Source of the DNA: Nostoc desertorum CM1-VF14
Lineage (GTDB): Bacteria > Cyanobacteriota > Cyanobacteriia > Cyanobacteriales > Nostocaceae
NCBI GenBank assembly: GCA_019359245.1
Contig: JAHHHR010000008.1
Coordinates: 1 to 64,000, forward strand
Direction of reading: 5' to 3'
Length of the DNA stretch: 64,000 nt
Shown here in pieces: positions 42,994 through 52,103 of the stretch (position 1 is its first letter; every line of letters starts with the position of its first letter). The translations under genes and the position numbers were made by a program. The notes below the pieces were generated by a model. That model saw only the letters and a list, made by a program, of their open reading frames with translations, was not told the origin of the DNA and did not search any database.

Positions 42994-44370
42994 TTAAATT
43001 CCAAACCAGGAAACTAAATTTTCCCACCAGGAATATGTCAGATTACCAACACTCAGTTTCATCTTGTTGCGAATATCTTGAATATTCCAGTTGGTTAGTT
43101 TAGCTAGAGTTTGCGCCTCTTGTTCAAAACGCTTGGGCAAAGACTGTTTGTATTTTTTACCCGCCTCACACTTAACTTCCCCTTCAAATGGATATTGCAA
43201 AATATAACGCCCTTGGAAAGACTCACGGTTGGCAGTTTGTAGGAACATCAAGTCTTCGGGGAATGTGTTGCGGGTGTAGCGGACATGCAAACGGGAGATG
43301 AAAACGTTACTGCTAAAAAAGGTAGGAACAAACTTGCGGGATGTTGGCAGATCACTTGGAGAATTATCGTTTAGCCAAAATACGCCTGCTTCCTTGAGTT
43401 CCTCTGGAGTCAGAGGATCGGCAGCACACGGATCGCAACTACCCATATCCCAAGCGTATTCCAAAAAACCGACTCTTTTACCTTCTTTGGTGTAAGCGTT
43501 TTGGAAGAGGGATTTGTAGAATTCACCAAATTCATTTTTGATAAACACTGGAATATTGGCGTTGGTGGGGATCTTTACCGTTCGGTAGTTAGTGATTTCT
43601 GCCCCTCCTTGGGGCGAGAGGATGTAGACAATTAAATCCTGCTCTGCCGTGGCATTGATCATGCCTAAACGAATTGGCAGCATGAACTTGGGTGATTGAT
43701 AGGAAATTTGTAGCGGGCGGAGGAACTGGTAGCCAGATTCCTCGAATTTATCTAAGTTGACTTTGGCAACAAAGAATTTCATTGAGGAACGGATATAGGG
43801 CTGAAGTAACTGTTTTGCCCCTTGAGGGATTTTGTAGCCATTGCGTGTGAGCCAAGTTTCTAGTCCGCCAGATTCTTTAGCGCTGAGGATCACGATGTCG
43901 TATTCGCCCACGTTGAAACGCGCTTCGACTGTCACACCCAAACTGCGATCGCTTATCTGAGGTGCTGGGGCACTATTTTGTGCTAATGCTGAGGATCTTA
44001 ATAAATTTCCAGAAAATATTGGTAGTGAGGCACAAGGATCTGGGTCAAAATATTCTACTAATCGTGGCGCACTAAAAGCATCTAAACGCTCCATAATCTT
44101 GGGTTCAGTCACACGAACTTGCTCTTTTTGCAGCACCGTTGGCACAGGTACTACTATTGCAAAATCTTTGACTTCGCCTTGAAAGTCGTTTGCCATTGTC
44201 AGGACGGTGCGATCGCCATTTCGTGCTATCACTACCTGAGAAGCTTTGTTATACAACTTCGTATCAGCTTTAGCTACATAAAATCCACAAAATGCCCAAG
44301 CTGCGGGTGCAAAGCAAAATACAGCTACTATTGTCAATAGTAATGGCGTTAAAAGTCGAAAAATCTTCAT
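42994..44370 (-). CDS. DUF2330 domain exported protein
   Basis: The 458-residue protein begins with a signal peptide (LLTPLLLTIVAVFCFAPAAW, cleaved near AWAFC) and continues FCGFYVAKADTKLYNKASQV, the signature of DUF2330. Further conserved blocks are FAIVVPVPTVLQKEQVRV and a C-terminal segment with a paired DPCAADPLTPEELKEAGVFW and VRYTRNTFPEDLMF. Cysteines are present in the mature N-terminus (Cys28) and in CDPCA. The function is unknown; it should be periplasmic or surface exposed. It follows the RnfD-like gene 25 bp away in the same direction, so the two probably form an operon. Confidence 0.88.
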   Translation of the reverse strand: MKIFRLLTPLLLTIVAVFCFAPAAWAFCGFYVAKADTKLYNKASQVVIARNGDRTVLTMANDFQGEVKDFAIVVPVPTVLQKEQVRVTEPKIMERLDAFSAPRLVEYFDPDPCASLPIFSGNLLRSSALAQNSAPAPQISDRSLGVTVEARFNVGEYDIVILSAKESGGLETWLTRNGYKIPQGAKQLLQPYIRSSMKFFVAKVNLDKFEESGYQFLRPLQISYQSPKFMLPIRLGMINATAEQDLIVYILSPQGGAEITNYRTVKIPTNANIPVFIKNEFGEFYKSLFQNAYTKEGKRVGFLEYAWDMGSCDPCAADPLTPEELKEAGVFWLNDNSPSDLPTSRKFVPTFFSSNVFISRLHVRYTRNTFPEDLMFLQTANRESFQGRYILQYPFEGEVKCEAGKKYKQSLPKRFEQEAQTLAKLTNWNIQDIRNKMKLSVGNLTYSWWENLVSWFGI

Positions 44371-44395
44371 TTTATAGCTCTGCTTTTTTAGTTTT

Positions 44396-45262
44396 TTAAT
44401 GCTGATTTTTTAGTGCTGAGTTAAGAGTTAGGAGTTCTCCTCCTGTTGCCACCCTGTCGGAAGCTAAAGCTACATCTCCCTCTTGCCAAGAAAATCGTGG
44501 GGCTAACCAGAGAACATCTAGCAGAATGGTCAATGGCGCAAGGGCAAATAACGCCCAGAAGACTGCGGTGGGAACAAAGAAATAATTTCGCAGAATAAAA
44601 GTTAATCCGGCGATGCAAAATGCCCAAACTACCCGCCCAATTCGGGAATTGGGAATTGATCGCGGATCTGTAATCATAAATAGAGCAAATAGCAGTAAAG
44701 ACCCGCTCATCAGTCGATGCCAATAAACATCCCAAGTCCAACCCAGCCAGAGATTACGAATCGCTTCTAGCAAGGAGTAGCTACCCAAAAAAGCTGCTGT
44801 GGTGTCCCAACGACCAACACGCTGCAAAATCATGCCGCCAGTTCCGGCAAATAAGAGTGCATACCACCACTCTTCACCCCATTGTCCCGGCGAAACCCAG
44901 GCATCAGAGGTCAGAATTAAGGCAGATATGATGCCAAAATTAGCAGGATTGAAGAAATGCTTATCACCGAATTTGAAGAGAAATTTGCTAGCGATCGCAC
45001 TTGCTGCCGCTATTGCCATTGTCGTCCAATGATCAGCCCGCAACAGCAGACTTAGTCCCAGTGAGGTAATTAAAGCACTGCGAAGATTTGCTACTTGTTC
45101 TTTGCCTGTTAACGATGACAATATCCATTGAGTTGCAAGACAAGTGGCGATCGCTACCCCAATAAATTCTGGTCGCAGCGTCCAATCTCGTGTACCGATT
45201 CCCAAGACTAGGAATAAGCCGAGAAATAGTATTTGATAATCTCGTATATCTTTGAGCAACAT
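44396..45262 (-). CDS. RnfD/NqrB-like membrane protein
   Basis: The 288-residue protein has about ten hydrophobic helices and the family landmarks FGDKHFFNPANFGIISALIL and MSGSLLLFALFMITDPRSIP, where MITDP corresponds to the MATDP of RnfD/NqrB. Rnf and Nqr complexes are ion-pumping electron carriers, but no other subunit gene (A, B, C, E, G) is here, and no SGAT flavin-attachment motif is visible. It is therefore an orphan homologue of unknown role. It sits upstream of the DUF2330 gene, and that pairing suggests a shared job, perhaps assembling or anchoring the exported protein. Confidence 0.8.
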   Translation of the reverse strand: MLLKDIRDYQILFLGLFLVLGIGTRDWTLRPEFIGVAIATCLATQWILSSLTGKEQVANLRSALITSLGLSLLLRADHWTTMAIAAASAIASKFLFKFGDKHFFNPANFGIISALILTSDAWVSPGQWGEEWWYALLFAGTGGMILQRVGRWDTTAAFLGSYSLLEAIRNLWLGWTWDVYWHRLMSGSLLLFALFMITDPRSIPNSRIGRVVWAFCIAGLTFILRNYFFVPTAVFWALFALAPLTILLDVLWLAPRFSWQEGDVALASDRVATGGELLTLNSALKNQH

Positions 45263-45566
45263 TAATCTATAAATTCCGGGATTACCCCTAGATTTCTCAT
45301 TAATTTAGACGAGTGCTAGCTCAAATAGTATTGCTGTTACAGATTTTGTTACAAAGCGTCCCCACTCTCCACATCTTCTTGGTAAAAGGGAGAGAGGTTT
45401 CAATACGGTTCGGTTAGCTTGTTTACCCTGCGAAGATCCCCCCACCCCTCCTGTGGCAACCGTCTGCCAAGGCATCCAACTTGGCTAGAATATTGAGGCA
45501 TTGCAGTGCGATCGCAGTTTCGTAAACAACACCTACAAAAAGTTGTCAGCAGCAAATAAACGCAAA
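45263..45566. other. spacer between divergent genes
   Basis: The 304-bp spacer contains AAAGGGAGAGAGGTTTCAATACGGTTCGGTTAG-like repeat sequence near 45385-45420 and CCCCCCACCCCTCCTG, both familiar as dispersed repeats. An open frame from 45501 is in phase with the deacetylase gene but precedes a better start. No other gene was seen. Confidence 0.4.
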
Positions 45567-46274
45567 ATGCAACTAGCTCCCCTGTTCCCAATTTTCTACC
45601 GCGTTCTCCAGCCGAGTTTTACCAACTGCCTTTGGGCTGGAAATCCCGATTCTAAAGCGATCGCCCTAACCTTTGATGATGGGCCACATCCTCAATACAC
45701 ACCCGAAGTCTTGGCAGTGTTAGACCGTTATCAAATTACAGCAAGTTTTTTTTGGTTGGGTGTTTGCGTCAACCGTTCACCAGACATTGCCAAAGCCGTT
45801 AGCGATTGCGGACACTGGATCGGATTGCATGGTTACGATCACCGCTCTTTTCCCATGCTTTCTCCAAATGACTTGAAGGACAGTTTAGAAAAAACTCAAG
45901 TTGCCATTTACAATGCCTGCAATCTGCAACCTGAAGAAGTGCGAGATGTCCGCCCCCCCAATGGGTTGTTTACACCTGCTACTTTAAAATTGTTTTTGCA
46001 GTGGAATTACCGCCCAGTTATGTGGAGTGTTGTACCAGAAGACTGGGTGCGGCCGGGCGTAAACACTGTGATAGAGCGAATTATGCAGCAGGTCAAAAAT
46101 GGTTCGTTGATTGTTTTACATGATGGTGCTTGTGGTGGACAAGATGTTGCTGCCACACTTCAAATCCTCATTCCGAAACTGCTACAACAAGGCTATGAGT
46201 TTGTGACTGTTGATACTCTATGGCAGCAAGCTAAGGAGCGAAGGATTGCTCTCGATAAGTTGGGCGATCGCTAA
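45567..46274 (+). CDS. polysaccharide deacetylase family protein
   Basis: The 235-residue protein is a compact NodB domain. AIALTFDDGPHPQYTPEVL is motif 1 with the metal-binding aspartates, HWIGLHGYDHRSF holds motif 2 (H-x3-H-like), VRDVRPPNGLFTPATLK is motif 3, and NGSLIVLHDGACGG is the substrate-groove motif 5. This gives all metal and catalytic positions of carbohydrate esterase family 4, which removes N- or O-acetyl groups from glycans. No signal peptide is seen from the ATG at 45567; an in-frame start at 45501 would add 22 residues without one. It is unlike the deacetylase at 23334 in length and sequence. Confidence 0.88.
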   Translation: MQLAPLFPIFYRVLQPSFTNCLWAGNPDSKAIALTFDDGPHPQYTPEVLAVLDRYQITASFFWLGVCVNRSPDIAKAVSDCGHWIGLHGYDHRSFPMLSPNDLKDSLEKTQVAIYNACNLQPEEVRDVRPPNGLFTPATLKLFLQWNYRPVMWSVVPEDWVRPGVNTVIERIMQQVKNGSLIVLHDGACGGQDVAATLQILIPKLLQQGYEFVTVDTLWQQAKERRIALDKLGDR

Positions 46275-46302
46275 TATTATTAGGACTTAGGCAATTAAAT
46301 TG

Positions 46303-47433
46303 TCACGTATGAACCAACAGGTATTGGCCGTTACCAAGAATTTCACCATTACAACCGTCAAAATACTGTATGCACAAGACTAAATAAAGCCTCCACATCC
46401 GGCAGAACTTACCATAGTTCATGCCATAATTTAAATCTTTGATTTTTGCTTGATTTTGATCAAAATTTATCAACCAATTTCTGAGGGTATTTGAGTAATT
46501 AGCACCATTTAAATACCATTGATTAATGGTTTTTAGCTCTCTATTAATCTTTGGTATAACATCATAATTCCATACCCGCATATTGGGGAAAATATATTTA
46601 TTGATAAAAGGATGGGTTATATTGTAAGGTAGTTTGGTTGTGATTATGTGAATTAAAATCTTACCATCCTCTTTGAGAATAGAAGCCAGCTTTGAGAATG
46701 ATTTTGTTAAATTACCTACATGTTCAAACAGTCCAATCGCCATAATTTTATCAAACTTAATCTCCAAATTAATATCATTAAAGTCCTCTTCATATAAAGT
46801 GAATCTATCTGAACTGAGGTAACTGTTAGGGTCTTGCATTTTTCTCCGCATATATTCGCATTGTTGATGGCTCAAATTAACAGCCGTTACTTTCACACGC
46901 GGAAACCGGGAAAGAATGTAATTTGATGCAGAACCCCAACCGCATCCCAAATCTAGGATTTCGTCTCCATCTTCGATGCCTATTTTTGCAATTAAATCGT
47001 CGAGCATATCCATTTGAGCTTGCTCAAGGTTAGATGCTCCTTTTTCCCATAAAGCCATCGTGTATTTGGGATATAAAAGTTCTGTCTCTTTCAAGATCAG
47101 ACTGAACATTTCTTCGGGTAGGTTGTATTGAACCTTCATTAGTTCGTGTGATCCTTCTGCAAGGCGATCGCTTTCTTGTAACAGCCATTCATAGGGAACT
47201 AAAAGAGAAGGAAAATACTTGTAACTGATTTGGATAGATAGATTTAAAAGGATTTTAAGCAGAGGATCGAGGATTTTTAGCCCATTGATATAAGCCTCTG
47301 CTGCTGCCATTAAGATTCCATTGAATCCAGCGATCGCTGTGCGACTCGCTTGGTAAGTAATTCGACTTTTATTATTCACATCTCCTACTAAAGGAGTATG
47401 TATTTTGATATCTTTTGGAATGCTGGAAGTCAT
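46303..47433 (-). CDS. CFA-synthase-like SAM methyltransferase
   Basis: The 376-residue protein has the SAM-binding motif DEILDLGCGWGSASNYILS, followed by VTAVNLSHQQCEYMRRKM and FDKIMAIGLFEHVGN, which is the layout of cyclopropane-fatty-acyl-phospholipid synthase and related N-methyltransferases (coclaurine type). The N-terminal ~120 residues are divergent and lack the usual lipid-binding arrangement of CFA synthase. C-terminal RMWRLYLVLCIQYFDG is CFA-like. The substrate could be a phospholipid acyl chain or an amine; no decisive residue was seen. Start at MTSSIPKD (47433) follows GGGGG; ATG 47448 is in frame. Confidence 0.82.
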   Translation of the reverse strand: MTSSIPKDIKIHTPLVGDVNNKSRITYQASRTAIAGFNGILMAAAEAYINGLKILDPLLKILLNLSIQISYKYFPSLLVPYEWLLQESDRLAEGSHELMKVQYNLPEEMFSLILKETELLYPKYTMALWEKGASNLEQAQMDMLDDLIAKIGIEDGDEILDLGCGWGSASNYILSRFPRVKVTAVNLSHQQCEYMRRKMQDPNSYLSSDRFTLYEEDFNDINLEIKFDKIMAIGLFEHVGNLTKSFSKLASILKEDGKILIHIITTKLPYNITHPFINKYIFPNMRVWNYDVIPKINRELKTINQWYLNGANYSNTLRNWLINFDQNQAKIKDLNYGMNYGKFCRMWRLYLVLCIQYFDGCNGEILGNGQYLLVHT

Positions 47434-47448
47434 GTATACAGCCCCCAT

Positions 47449-48086
47449 ATTTCTATTAAAATTTTTTATTGTCAGATTTTGGAGATCAATGACGTGCTGA
47501 TTAAGGCAGAAGGCAGTCCCAATGAAATAAGTTTCATCGCCAAGTATGAAAATGTCTTTCTCTCCCTCTGCTCTTTAAAGTCAGAAGTCAGAAGGTTTAA
47601 GAAATAAAACTCCATCATTTCTGCGGTGCAAGGGTTGCAGACCTATGCATCACAATCTTGTTTTAAAGCTGAATCTGAGTTTTTGCCACAAGTTCCACGA
47701 CTACAGGCAGTTGAAACCTTCTTCCCTTGTGATTCATGCCCTAAAGTGAGTAACCTTTAATCATTGCCAAAGGTTGCTAATAACTTCTGTTAGACCTATG
47801 ATAAAACTAAATAAAATTGAGATTTATAAAACTAATTTATTGTATTAAAAATTAATATATTTTTTTCTGAAGCTTAATAAAGGCTCAAAACTAAATTCCT
47901 TAGAGGGTGTATGCAAGAATATTATGTTCCTTGCTGCTGGCTGAAGCGTTTGCACCCAATGCAAAAGTGTTTCTCTTAGGGTTTTAAAACTATTTAATAA
48001 GCAGAATGGGATAACAATTTTCGTCCCTTTTCTAGTCGGGAGTATCAGCCTGTGGTGGCTGATATCCCAGTGGCTTATGTTAGTTC
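47449..48086. other. AT-rich spacer
   Basis: The 638-bp spacer contains AGTCAGAAGTCAGAAGG short repeats near 47578 and a hairpin at 48038-48068. I see no coding frame or RNA gene beyond that; a 69-codon open frame at 47398-47607 overlaps the methyltransferase start and is unconvincing. Confidence 0.4.
48038..48068. terminator. hairpin downstream of the fructokinase-like gene
   Basis: GGGAGTATCAGCC and GGCTGATATCCC form a 12-bp stem with one mismatch and a TGTGGT loop, 19 bp past the minus-strand gene's stop. It is probably a terminator, although the following T-tract is weak. Confidence 0.5.
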
Positions 48087-49064
48087 CTAGAGTTGATGTG
48101 TGGCGAGAAAAGCTTCGACTTCAGCAGCAGTCGGTTGGGAAGCGATCGCACCTGCTTTAATGGTAGTCAGCGCTCCAACAGCACTGGCATAAGTGACAAT
48201 ACGTTTTGCTGTTTCTGCATCCCGCAAGCTGTGGATGCCGTGCTGACTCAATTGATGGATGAATCCTGCCAAAAAGCTATCTCCTGCACCAGTTGTATCA
48301 ACTACTGGTATGGAAAAGGAAGGTAATTTGCCTTCATTCTCACCCAAACAATAGGCACAACCGTTTTCTCCATCCGTTACTAGTACTCCTTCAATTGAAG
48401 CCAGACGGTAAGTGATAGCTCCAGGATCTGCGGTTTCAAATAGCCATTCAGCTTCTTCTTTGGAGAGTTTAAGAAAATCAACTCGCTTAAATAATTCTGG
48501 AATTTTTTGATGAGCGATATTTGGCTCGTCCCAAAATACAGGCCGCCAATTGACATCCAGCATAATTTTCAGATCATAACGTTCTGCTAACTCTAGGGCG
48601 TGGTGAATTGCCTGTTCACTTTCAGGATAAGCCAATTCCAAAGTACCCAAAACCAGAAAATCTGCATCTTCAAACAGCGAATTTGGCAATTGTTTGGCTT
48701 GCAGGCGAGTATCGGCAAATTCTGCGGTGTCATACTGACCAAATCCGGCGAAGGTGCGATCGCCAGCCAGATCACGTGTAACATAAACTTGCCGCGTTGG
48801 TGCTGTAGGATGGCGTTGTATACCTTTTGTCTCTACACCTACATCTTGTAATAGCTTGACCAGTGCATTTCCTGGTTCATCTTCACCAACGGCTCCGATA
48901 AATCCTGCTGGTGTCCCCAGCTTGACTAAAGCACAGGCTACGTTAGCTGGTGCTCCTCCTGGGTAGGGAGTCCAAGATTTGACTTCTTCCAGCTTTAGCC
49001 CTAATTGATCGGCTAAACAATCAAACAAAACTTCGCCGAGGCACAAAACACGGGGATTGCTCAT
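48087..49064 (-). CDS. PfkB family sugar kinase (fructokinase-like)
   Basis: The 325-residue protein opens PRVLCLGEVLFDCLADQLG and carries YPGGAPANVACALVKLGTPA, the first PfkB signature as in fructokinases, and VDTTGAGDSFLAGFIHQL, the second signature with the catalytic aspartate and anion hole. It should phosphorylate fructose or a related sugar with ATP in the cytoplasm; plant and cyanobacterial fructokinases look like this, but sugar choice cannot be proven. Cyanobacteria use fructokinase to recover fructose from sucrose breakdown. It is separate from the ribokinase at 31170, to which it is only distantly similar. Confidence 0.9.
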   Translation of the reverse strand: MSNPRVLCLGEVLFDCLADQLGLKLEEVKSWTPYPGGAPANVACALVKLGTPAGFIGAVGEDEPGNALVKLLQDVGVETKGIQRHPTAPTRQVYVTRDLAGDRTFAGFGQYDTAEFADTRLQAKQLPNSLFEDADFLVLGTLELAYPESEQAIHHALELAERYDLKIMLDVNWRPVFWDEPNIAHQKIPELFKRVDFLKLSKEEAEWLFETADPGAITYRLASIEGVLVTDGENGCAYCLGENEGKLPSFSIPVVDTTGAGDSFLAGFIHQLSQHGIHSLRDAETAKRIVTYASAVGALTTIKAGAIASQPTAAEVEAFLATHQL

Positions 49065-49428
49065 TTCATTTTAGATTTTAGATTTCGATTTTGGATTAGA
49101 AATTTACAGTATAAAATCTACAACAATTTTTGCTAATCTGTCGCCAGTTCTTCATAGAATTAAATAGCAATTTTTACTACCCCATAACATCTATATGCTT
49201 TTGAATAGCAACTAAACAACCTAAGCATTTACACTAAATAGCTTGCGTCATTCTAGTATATTATGATACTTAAATATCTTTGCACTTTATATTTTTGCTA
49301 ACTTTAAATCCAAAGAAAATATTGACAATTGGATTACTGCTAACACTTGAAACCCCTCCCAACAAAAGAATCTTCTAGAATTAGAAAGAGCGATTAAGTA
49401 CATATACCAAGGGAGGATAGAAATAGTC
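49065..49428. other. divergent promoter region
   Basis: The 364-bp spacer between divergent genes is AT-rich with a TTTTAGATTTTAGATTTCG short repeat beside the kinase start. GGGAGG lies 12 bp before the PedR-like ATG. No palindrome stands out. Confidence 0.35.
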
Positions 49429-49692
49429 ATGGCTGGTGGCAAGTCTGAGACCCCCGTTAGTCTGTCAGACAGAGAACTGCAAATTATCGATTTAGTAGCC
49501 GCTGGCTTAACTAACCAAGAGATTGCAGGAAAACTGGAGATTAGCAAGCGTACAGTTGATAACCATATCAGTAACATTCTTACCAAAACCGAGACAGAAA
49601 ATCGAGTAGCTCTTGTCCGCTGGGCGTTACAGTGGGGCAAAGTCTGTTTGAATGATGTCAATTGCTGTCTTCTGCCTAACCAGATCGAATAA
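49429..49692 (+). CDS. small LuxR-type regulator, PedR-like
   Basis: The 87-residue protein is almost only a LuxR/GerE helix-turn-helix domain: SLSDRELQIIDLVAAGLTNQ, EIAGKLEISKRTVDNHISNI, LTKTETENRVALVRWALQWG. There is no receiver domain. The C-terminus has cysteines at 73, 79 and 80 (GKVCLNDVNCC). Synechocystis PedR is a small LuxR-type protein that senses photosynthetic electron transport through a thioredoxin-sensitive C-terminal cysteine, and this protein matches it in size and cysteine placement. The match is recalled, so the name is tentative. It is followed by the structured RNA candidate. Confidence 0.75.
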   Translation: MAGGKSETPVSLSDRELQIIDLVAAGLTNQEIAGKLEISKRTVDNHISNILTKTETENRVALVRWALQWGKVCLNDVNCCLLPNQIE

Positions 49693-50203
49693 ATAATTTA
49701 CTAGTAGCAAAGTAATTGCTCTGGTCTGGTATATTGGCAAGCCAATTTTAAGGTTTAGTGATTGTTCCCCTCTTCACGCCTAAGTTTTCAGTGTGAACAT
49801 TCTACCAAAAGTTCCGAGTCCTTCACTCAGCCGGAGTTTATCTTAGTGGAGCCAGCTGACCCTCGGACTCGGAAACTATAAAAGATCAGAATTCTTTCCA
49901 AATTCAGCAGAACAGATGTATGGCTGGGGACTGGGGAGATGAGGGAGCGGGGAAAGTAGGGGAAGTAGGGGAAGTAAGAATTATGACTAATGTCCCTCAA
50001 GAGTCGTGAGGGGGAAGTGAAAGGTTTAATGCAGGTTCTTTTTCCCTTTTTCTCCCTTTTTCTCCCTGCCCCTTGTCCTCTTTCCCCATGCCCCATGCCC
50101 AAACTCAACAATCATCCACAAAAATTAGCAACAATTCAGTGGTGCAAGCGTTACATTTGAAAGAAATCTATGTTGCTCCATCGGCTTGGAGAGCAGTGTT
50201 CCA
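49693..50203. other. spacer with a candidate structured RNA
   Basis: The 511-bp spacer has the structured element at 49811-49876, then GGGGAAGTA short repeats (49940-49975), a CTCCCTTTTTCTCCC stretch (50040-50070) and CCCCATGCCCCATGCCC. No other gene was recognised. Confidence 0.5.
49811..49876 (+). ncRNA. candidate structured RNA or long hairpin element
   Basis: The arms GTTCCGAGTCC (49811-49821) and GGACTCGGAA (49865-49874) pair, then after an internal loop TCAGCCGG (49827-49834) pairs with CCAGCTGA (49852-49859) around one mismatch, leaving a 17-nt apical loop. The strand is arbitrary since the fold is possible either way. No Rfam family was recognised. It may be an sRNA, a 3'-UTR element of the PedR-like gene, or a dispersed repeat. 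Confidence 0.4.
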
Positions 50204-50905
50204 ATGAATACTTCTACTTCTTTTCAGGGTGGCTCGTCTCCCTTTGAATTTTTTAACTTTGATTTTACGACACCTGCATCTGAGAAAGTTACGACCCCAG
50301 AATACCGACCCTTAGACTTTCCGCAACCCACACAAGATGCCGACTTACTCAGACAGCTATCGTTTATTCCAGGGTTGAAAGAAATTCTGATGATACGGCA
50401 GGTTCACGCCTTAGAACACGCTACTGTTTGGGTTCTTGGCGAATCAAAAGGTGTCTATCCTGCCAAAGGTGAACCTACTAACGTTCAATTAGATAACGAA
50501 CTATTAGGCGGTTTGTCTACTGAGCAGGGATTCTATCTTTATGGTGAGGTGAATATTAGTGATTTGCGGCGTGCGGTCATACTGGCTCGACATCGCCTCA
50601 CCAGTGGAGAATGGGATTTGGCTGTACATCCCCGTTGCGGCACAAATTTATCAGTAGCAATGCTCTTAACAGCTGGACTAGTTGTAGGTGTGCATCTGTT
50701 ACTACCATTTCGACCAATAGAGCAACTTATCGGTTTGGGGTTAGCAGCGACGACAGCCGCCGAACTCGCACCTGATTTAGGTTCTATGGCACAGCGTTAC
50801 CTAACAACAGCCATTCCTTTTAACCTAACAATTGACAATATTACCTGTACACGCGATGTTTGGGGGCGTAATGCACATTTTGTTAAAGTAGGTTGGCAAG
50901 AATGA
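50204..50905 (+). CDS. DUF6391 domain protein
   Basis: The 233-residue protein matches the cyanobacterial family DUF6391: LSFIPGLKEILMIRQVHALE at about residues 60-80, HATVWVLGESKGVY, GGLSTEQGFYLYGEVNIS and LAVHPRCGTNLSVA, with one or two hydrophobic helices near residues 150-190 (AMLLTAGLVVGVHLLLPF). The N-terminus is Ser/Gly/Phe-rich and disordered. The function is unknown. ATG 50204 is preferred; a TTG-led start at 50186 is in frame. It is followed by a GGGGAGATAAGGGG repeat and then the glycosyltransferase. Confidence 0.8.
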   Translation: MNTSTSFQGGSSPFEFFNFDFTTPASEKVTTPEYRPLDFPQPTQDADLLRQLSFIPGLKEILMIRQVHALEHATVWVLGESKGVYPAKGEPTNVQLDNELLGGLSTEQGFYLYGEVNISDLRRAVILARHRLTSGEWDLAVHPRCGTNLSVAMLLTAGLVVGVHLLLPFRPIEQLIGLGLAATTAAELAPDLGSMAQRYLTTAIPFNLTIDNITCTRDVWGRNAHFVKVGWQE

Positions 50906-51005
50906 AGAAAGCAGCAAGGGATGAGGGAGATAAGGGGACAAAGAGGATAGGGTCAAATTTTCTCCCTTTTCTCCCCCATCTCCCCCCACTCCGCCTAAAA
51001 AAATT

Positions 51006-52001
51006 ATGAGAAAACTTTACTTTTTACTGCCCGGTACAGATGGCAAATTTGCCTGTGGTGGTCTTTGGGCTGAGTTAAAAGCACTGAATCTGGTTCAACA
51101 GTTCTGTAGTGCTGATGTTGTAACTTACCGTCAACGCGAAAAAGGTAAGCTTTTTATTGATGATTTGCTAAAAGAGAACAATTTAAGTAATGTAATTTTT
51201 GTCATCAGTTGGGGATTTGATGTAGCTCAACTTGTGGCTAAACTTAAACAATACAATGTCGTTTACCATGCACATAGTGCAGGTTATCCATTTAGACTAC
51301 CTCCAAGCATTCCGATCCTCACTGTTAGCCGCTATACAATGGGATATTGGGGAGAAAAATCACCTAATTCTCTCATTTATTATTTGCCCAATCAAATTTC
51401 TGATGAGTTTCAAAATTTAGGTCGAGAACGGGACATTGATGTTTTAGTTCAGGCTCGAAAGTCTTCTGAGTATCTAATTAAAGAATTAATTCCAGCGTTA
51501 CAAAAACGTTGTAAAGTATTGGTTGTTGACTCTTATGTAGAAGATTTACCTGGATTATTCAACCGAGCTAAGGTTTACCTCTATGATTCGGCTGAGTACT
51601 GGGCACAACAGCGTGTTAGTGAAGGATTTGGTCTACAACCAATGGAAGCTCTTGCTTGTGGTTGTCAAGTATTTTCTAGTGTCAACGGTGGACTAGCTGA
51701 TTATTTAGATCCTGGATTTAATTGCTATAAAATTGCTGGATATTCTCAAGAATATGATGTGCAACGGATTCTAAAAGTGATTAATTCTTCAGTAGCTTTT
51801 AGTTTGTCTGAAGAGTTTTTTGCTGAATATCGGAATGAAAATATTATTAAGCGATTCCAAATTATTTTGGATGAGTTAAATGAATTTTTTGACCACAAAA
51901 TCCAGCAGCAATCTAATATTAAGAGTTTGACGAGAATACGTGTGGCAAAATTACTTGCTCAAAGGATATATGGCAAGCTGAAGAAGAGGTATTTTAAGTA
52001 A
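51006..52001 (+). CDS. glycosyltransferase (GT4-like)
   Basis: The 331-residue protein has a GT-B outline: an N-terminal domain LYFLLPGTDGKFACGGLWAE, YHAHSAGYPFRL, and PILTVSRYTMGYWGEKSPNS, then the C-terminal nucleotide-sugar domain with ERVSEGFGLQPMEALACGCQ-like EGFGLQPMEA loop and FSSVNGGLADYLDPGFNCYK. This is the E-x7-E-type loop of retaining GT4 enzymes. Donor and acceptor are unknown. The C-terminal tail is basic and coiled. The next gene makes a dTDP-sugar intermediate, so both may serve the same surface glycan. Confidence 0.8.
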   Translation: MRKLYFLLPGTDGKFACGGLWAELKALNLVQQFCSADVVTYRQREKGKLFIDDLLKENNLSNVIFVISWGFDVAQLVAKLKQYNVVYHAHSAGYPFRLPPSIPILTVSRYTMGYWGEKSPNSLIYYLPNQISDEFQNLGRERDIDVLVQARKSSEYLIKELIPALQKRCKVLVVDSYVEDLPGLFNRAKVYLYDSAEYWAQQRVSEGFGLQPMEALACGCQVFSSVNGGLADYLDPGFNCYKIAGYSQEYDVQRILKVINSSVAFSLSEEFFAEYRNENIIKRFQIILDELNEFFDHKIQQQSNIKSLTRIRVAKLLAQRIYGKLKKRYFK

Positions 52002-52103
52002 TAGGAACGGAAGGAACCGCAGAGGCGCACAGAAGCCAGTACGCCCTTGCGGTTCCCCGACTTGAAGCAATTGGCGCAACACACAGAGAAGAGAGGAAAT
52101 TGA

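Noticed and set aside
42799..43027. two overlapping minus-strand frames near 42.8-43.0 kb
   Set aside because: They are translations of an interspersed repeat overlapping the DUF2330 end.
49827..50111. 94-codon minus-strand open frame
   Set aside because: Low-complexity, repeat-derived composition, across the structured element.
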